Source: Candidatus Latescibacterota bacterium (GTDB taxonomy: Bacteria > Latescibacterota > MVCY01). From it: 6,818 nt of DNA. Within the stretch, counting starts at the first letter, position 1. Each line of letters opens with the position of its first letter. Below the pieces are notes generated by a model. The model searched no databases. It saw only the letters and a list, made by a program, of their open reading frames with translations, and was not told the DNA's origin. The position numbers and the translations under genes were made by a program. Location of the stretch: contig DAOVDP010000063.1 in the NCBI GenBank assembly GCA_030669445.1, positions 1 through 6,818 of the forward strand. The letters are read 5' to 3'. This document shows positions 6,808 through 6,818 of this stretch, piece by piece.

Positions 6808-6818
6808 GTGAACTTTGC
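6804..6818 (+). CDS. Start of next gene, possible PIN-domain toxin, cut by window edge
   Basis: An ATG at 6804 overlaps the preceding stop (ATGA) and opens a frame, MSELC, that runs off the edge. Only five residues are visible, so no domain can be identified. Many VapC-like PIN toxins begin with a short run such as MSxLCVDAS leading to the first catalytic Asp. That resemblance, together with the coupling to an antitoxin-like gene, makes a PIN toxin the leading guess. Confidence 0.4.

Overview
The window comes from a diderm (outer-membrane-bearing) bacterium. The two large genes encode outer-membrane biogenesis proteins: the C-terminal part of a TamB-family protein and a complete BamA-family protein with signal peptide, five POTRA domains and a beta-barrel ending in phenylalanine. 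Base composition is roughly balanced, and both genes use ATG/SD-type bacterial signals where a start is visible. I cannot assign a phylum. The tamB-bamA order, with no tamA and no skp/lpxD visible, together with the periodic intergenic repeats, suggests an environmental lineage outside the well-studied Proteobacteria, but that is an inference.

Layout. Positions 3-3659 hold the tamB-like gene, open at the left edge. Positions 3660-3945 are non-coding. They hold three copies of an 8-bp-period repeat (TCTTNGTG units) in alternating orientation, then an AT-rich stretch with a weak terminator-like hairpin and a candidate promoter. Positions 3946-6210 hold bamA, preceded by a near-perfect Shine-Dalgarno. 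Positions 6211-6284 hold a second, 10-bp-period repeat that shares the TTCGTGGYTA end of the first. Positions 6285-6483 hold a decayed type II toxin-antitoxin pair: the C-terminal half of a Phd/YefM-like antitoxin overlapping a 14-codon stub of a RelE/ParE-like toxin. Positions 6532-6807 encode an intact 91-residue antitoxin-like protein. Its stop codon overlaps (ATGA) the start of another gene that runs off the right edge, probably its toxin.

How the parts work together. TamB-like proteins span the periplasm and work with an Omp85-family barrel. Here the only adjacent Omp85 protein is BamA-like, so the pair may act together in envelope protein or lipid assembly. The right end looks like an accessory edge where toxin-antitoxin modules have come and decayed next to dispersed repeats. 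I see no clear evidence of a wholly new system. The most unusual items are the repeat architecture, the fossil toxin-antitoxin locus beside a live-looking one, and a nine-G tract inside tamB.
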